64,000 bases of DNA, taken from Persicobacter sp. CCB-QB2. GTDB lineage: Bacteria > Bacteroidota > Bacteroidia > Cytophagales > Cyclobacteriaceae. The notes beneath the pieces are model-generated. The model was not told the origin of the DNA and did not search any database. It worked only from the letters and a program-made list of their open reading frames with translations. The stretch spans positions 1,612,001-1,676,000 of the forward strand of contig NZ_LBGV01000001.1 in assembly GCF_001274635.1 (NCBI RefSeq), written 5' to 3'. How positions within the stretch are numbered: the stretch's first letter is position 1; the number at the start of each line of letters is the position of its first letter. Position numbers and translations under genes: made by a program. Of the stretch, positions 62,694-64,000 are shown one piece after another.

Positions 62694-63980
62694 CTATAAT
62701 GAATGTAATACTTTAACAACACCACCGGACACCGAGCCTAAACACAACAGACTGAATCCCTTTTCCCAATTACGGAGGTCTTCTCTTGGAGCAATCTGAA
62801 CCACCTCACAAACCTTTTCCTCCTGCCCTTCACTAAGTTTCTGGAATTTCCCACAAACACGATTATCCTCTTTTCCTGGATAAACCAATGCCACCCGGCT
62901 GGCACCATAGTAATCTGCGTACACATACATTTGGCGTAAGTCTTCCGGACTTGGAGCATTTCCATTAATATTTTTCCACTTGGTATCTAAAACTACAACC
63001 CGCTGTGAATTTCTGTGCCGACAGACAATATCGGCCTTCATATCAGAGGAATTATTACCCCCTGTCCAAAAGAGCTTCGTCACTTGTTCGCGGATCTCCC
63101 AATCCGTGTTTTGTTGAAGGTTGACAAAGACAAAGCGTTCCCAAAGGGCATTCATATCGAATAACAGAGCCAACACATCCTCCTGCCCCGAAACAACATC
63201 CGGATGATAGTTCAACAGTAGCAGTTTCGCAATGTGAATCGCTTTCTGATAAGGAGCCTGCTTCCGGCCAAAACTTAATTTTGAAAAAGTTCCCTCATGG
63301 ACTTTTATACGTTGCTGTGGCGGGAAGTCAAGTAATAGACGTGCAATACGCCCTTGTAAAGCATGGCCTTTACACAAACGCTCTATGAGGATCAAAGCCT
63401 CAAAAAGGATTTCATGCAGTAGATGTTGCTGGTCATAAACCGTATGGCGAGTATAAAAACGCTCCTGATGTATCAGGTTTTGTTGTAGGTGCTGCCCGAA
63501 CAATAGCGCTCCTTTGAGTGCTTTGGTATTCCCTGATTGTTGCCGATACTGCTTTATCAAGCCTAAACGCATGAATGCATCAACCTCTTTCACAAATAAC
63601 TCAAAATAGAGCTCCAGGATATCGTATTGCTGCACGTACAGACTGGAAAAGGATGGGGCCTGCACGGGTAAAGTACCGACGGCACGTAGCATTTGTAGTA
63701 ATTGATTACGCCAATAGTTTGCTTCAGATCCTTCCCCGGCAACCCGGTCTGCCTTGGGCAAGACCTCTATGGTAAGCTCCCCGACCTGTAAAACACCCAC
63801 ATATTGAGCAAACTTCACTGCACCAAAAAGCAGACTAAAATAATCCGTCTTTCCATTTTTGTCTGCTTGTTGGCGCTGGAATTTACCCAAGGCATCGTAA
63901 TGCGCTTGGGTAAACTTCACTCCAGTACAGGTATGGCCAACCTCTAATTGCCCATGTTCAAAAACGGTGATTCTAGCCAT
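62694..63980 (-). CDS. mcrC: McrC-like restriction system subunit
   Basis: 428 residues in the McrC family. An N-terminal beta-rich domain is followed by a PD-(D/E)XK nuclease core at about 315-375: metal-binding Asp in SDMKADIVCRHR, then VVVLDTKWKN (D-T-K) and MYVYADYYGASRVALVYPG. In Mcr systems McrC joins a GTPase McrB to cut methylated DNA. The upstream partner would lie beyond 63980 on the minus strand, outside the window. Confidence 0.88.
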   Translation of the reverse strand: MARITVFEHGQLEVGHTCTGVKFTQAHYDALGKFQRQQADKNGKTDYFSLLFGAVKFAQYVGVLQVGELTIEVLPKADRVAGEGSEANYWRNQLLQMLRAVGTLPVQAPSFSSLYVQQYDILELYFELFVKEVDAFMRLGLIKQYRQQSGNTKALKGALLFGQHLQQNLIHQERFYTRHTVYDQQHLLHEILFEALILIERLCKGHALQGRIARLLLDFPPQQRIKVHEGTFSKLSFGRKQAPYQKAIHIAKLLLLNYHPDVVSGQEDVLALLFDMNALWERFVFVNLQQNTDWEIREQVTKLFWTGGNNSSDMKADIVCRHRNSQRVVVLDTKWKNINGNAPSPEDLRQMYVYADYYGASRVALVYPGKEDNRVCGKFQKLSEGQEEKVCEVVQIAPREDLRNWEKGFSLLCLGSVSGGVVKVLHSL

Positions 63981-64000
63981 TCATCAACCTTTTTATGGCT

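Noticed and set aside
1..64000. CRISPR arrays, rRNA or tRNA genes
   Set aside because: No spaced direct repeats of CRISPR type, and no rRNA- or cloverleaf-like sequence was found by eye on either strand.

Overview
The window looks like chromosome from a member of the Bacteroidota, probably a Cytophagales-like marine or soil bacterium. The evidence is TAnnTTTG-type -7 boxes upstream of mnmE and rsuA, moderately AT-rich coding sequence, Bacteroidota-style lipoproteins and secreted proteins, and a Mu-like prophage whose genes resemble those of Bacteroidota transposable phages. The taxonomic placement is inferred from these features, not from a marker-gene search.

Layout. 1-3.5 kb: a RavA/ViaA (MoxR AAA ATPase plus VWA protein) pair on the minus strand. 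3.8-8.4 kb: a complete metal-import operon, with a DtxR/MntR regulator behind a palindromic operator, a TroA/MntA-like lipoprotein, an ATPase and two permeases. The first permease carries a complete DtxR-type metal-sensing domain at its C-terminus. 8.6-9.0 kb: a periplasmic thioredoxin-like protein. 9.1-14.9 kb: an island of unrecognised secreted or membrane orphan genes separated by three full copies and one partial copy of a ~0.4 kb repeat with a 62-nt hairpin. 15.1 kb: rsuA. 15.8-18.3 kb: a MITE-like repeat interrupted by a complete IS66 element with an 8-bp target duplication. 18.4-19.2 kb: a host TPR gene and a GC-rich structured element.

19,248-53,626: a 34.4-kb Mu-like transposable prophage inserted just upstream of mnmE. 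Both ends carry inverted copies of a 10-bp box (AAAGGGCAAA-like), and a CAGC(T) duplication flanks the element. It has an S24-type repressor and an early operon (MuA, MuB, a second P-loop ATPase, DUF3164 and many tiny overlapping ORFs). The packaging/head block is transcribed backwards (terminase, portal, MuF, gpG-like). A plus-strand late block follows: protease/scaffold, capsid, lysis genes, sheath, tube, tail chaperones with a -1 frameshift site, tape measure, Mu-like baseplate and fibres. A cargo-like gene at the right end sits between two copies of the phage end sequence.

53.7-64 kb: mnmE; an eCIS-style AAA ATPase; a ~890-residue multidomain peptidoglycan hydrolase/effector-like gene followed by two lipoproteins and an LprI-type lysozyme inhibitor (a candidate toxin-immunity cassette); another MITE copy; a nuclease-like remnant; an unknown gene; and mcrC at the edge.

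A caution for the whole window: seven genes are broken by ten frameshifts, and every one is repaired by adding a single base, mostly in a short homopolymer. This could be an under-called-homopolymer assembly artefact or real decay. I list these genes as disrupted and describe the reconstructed product.
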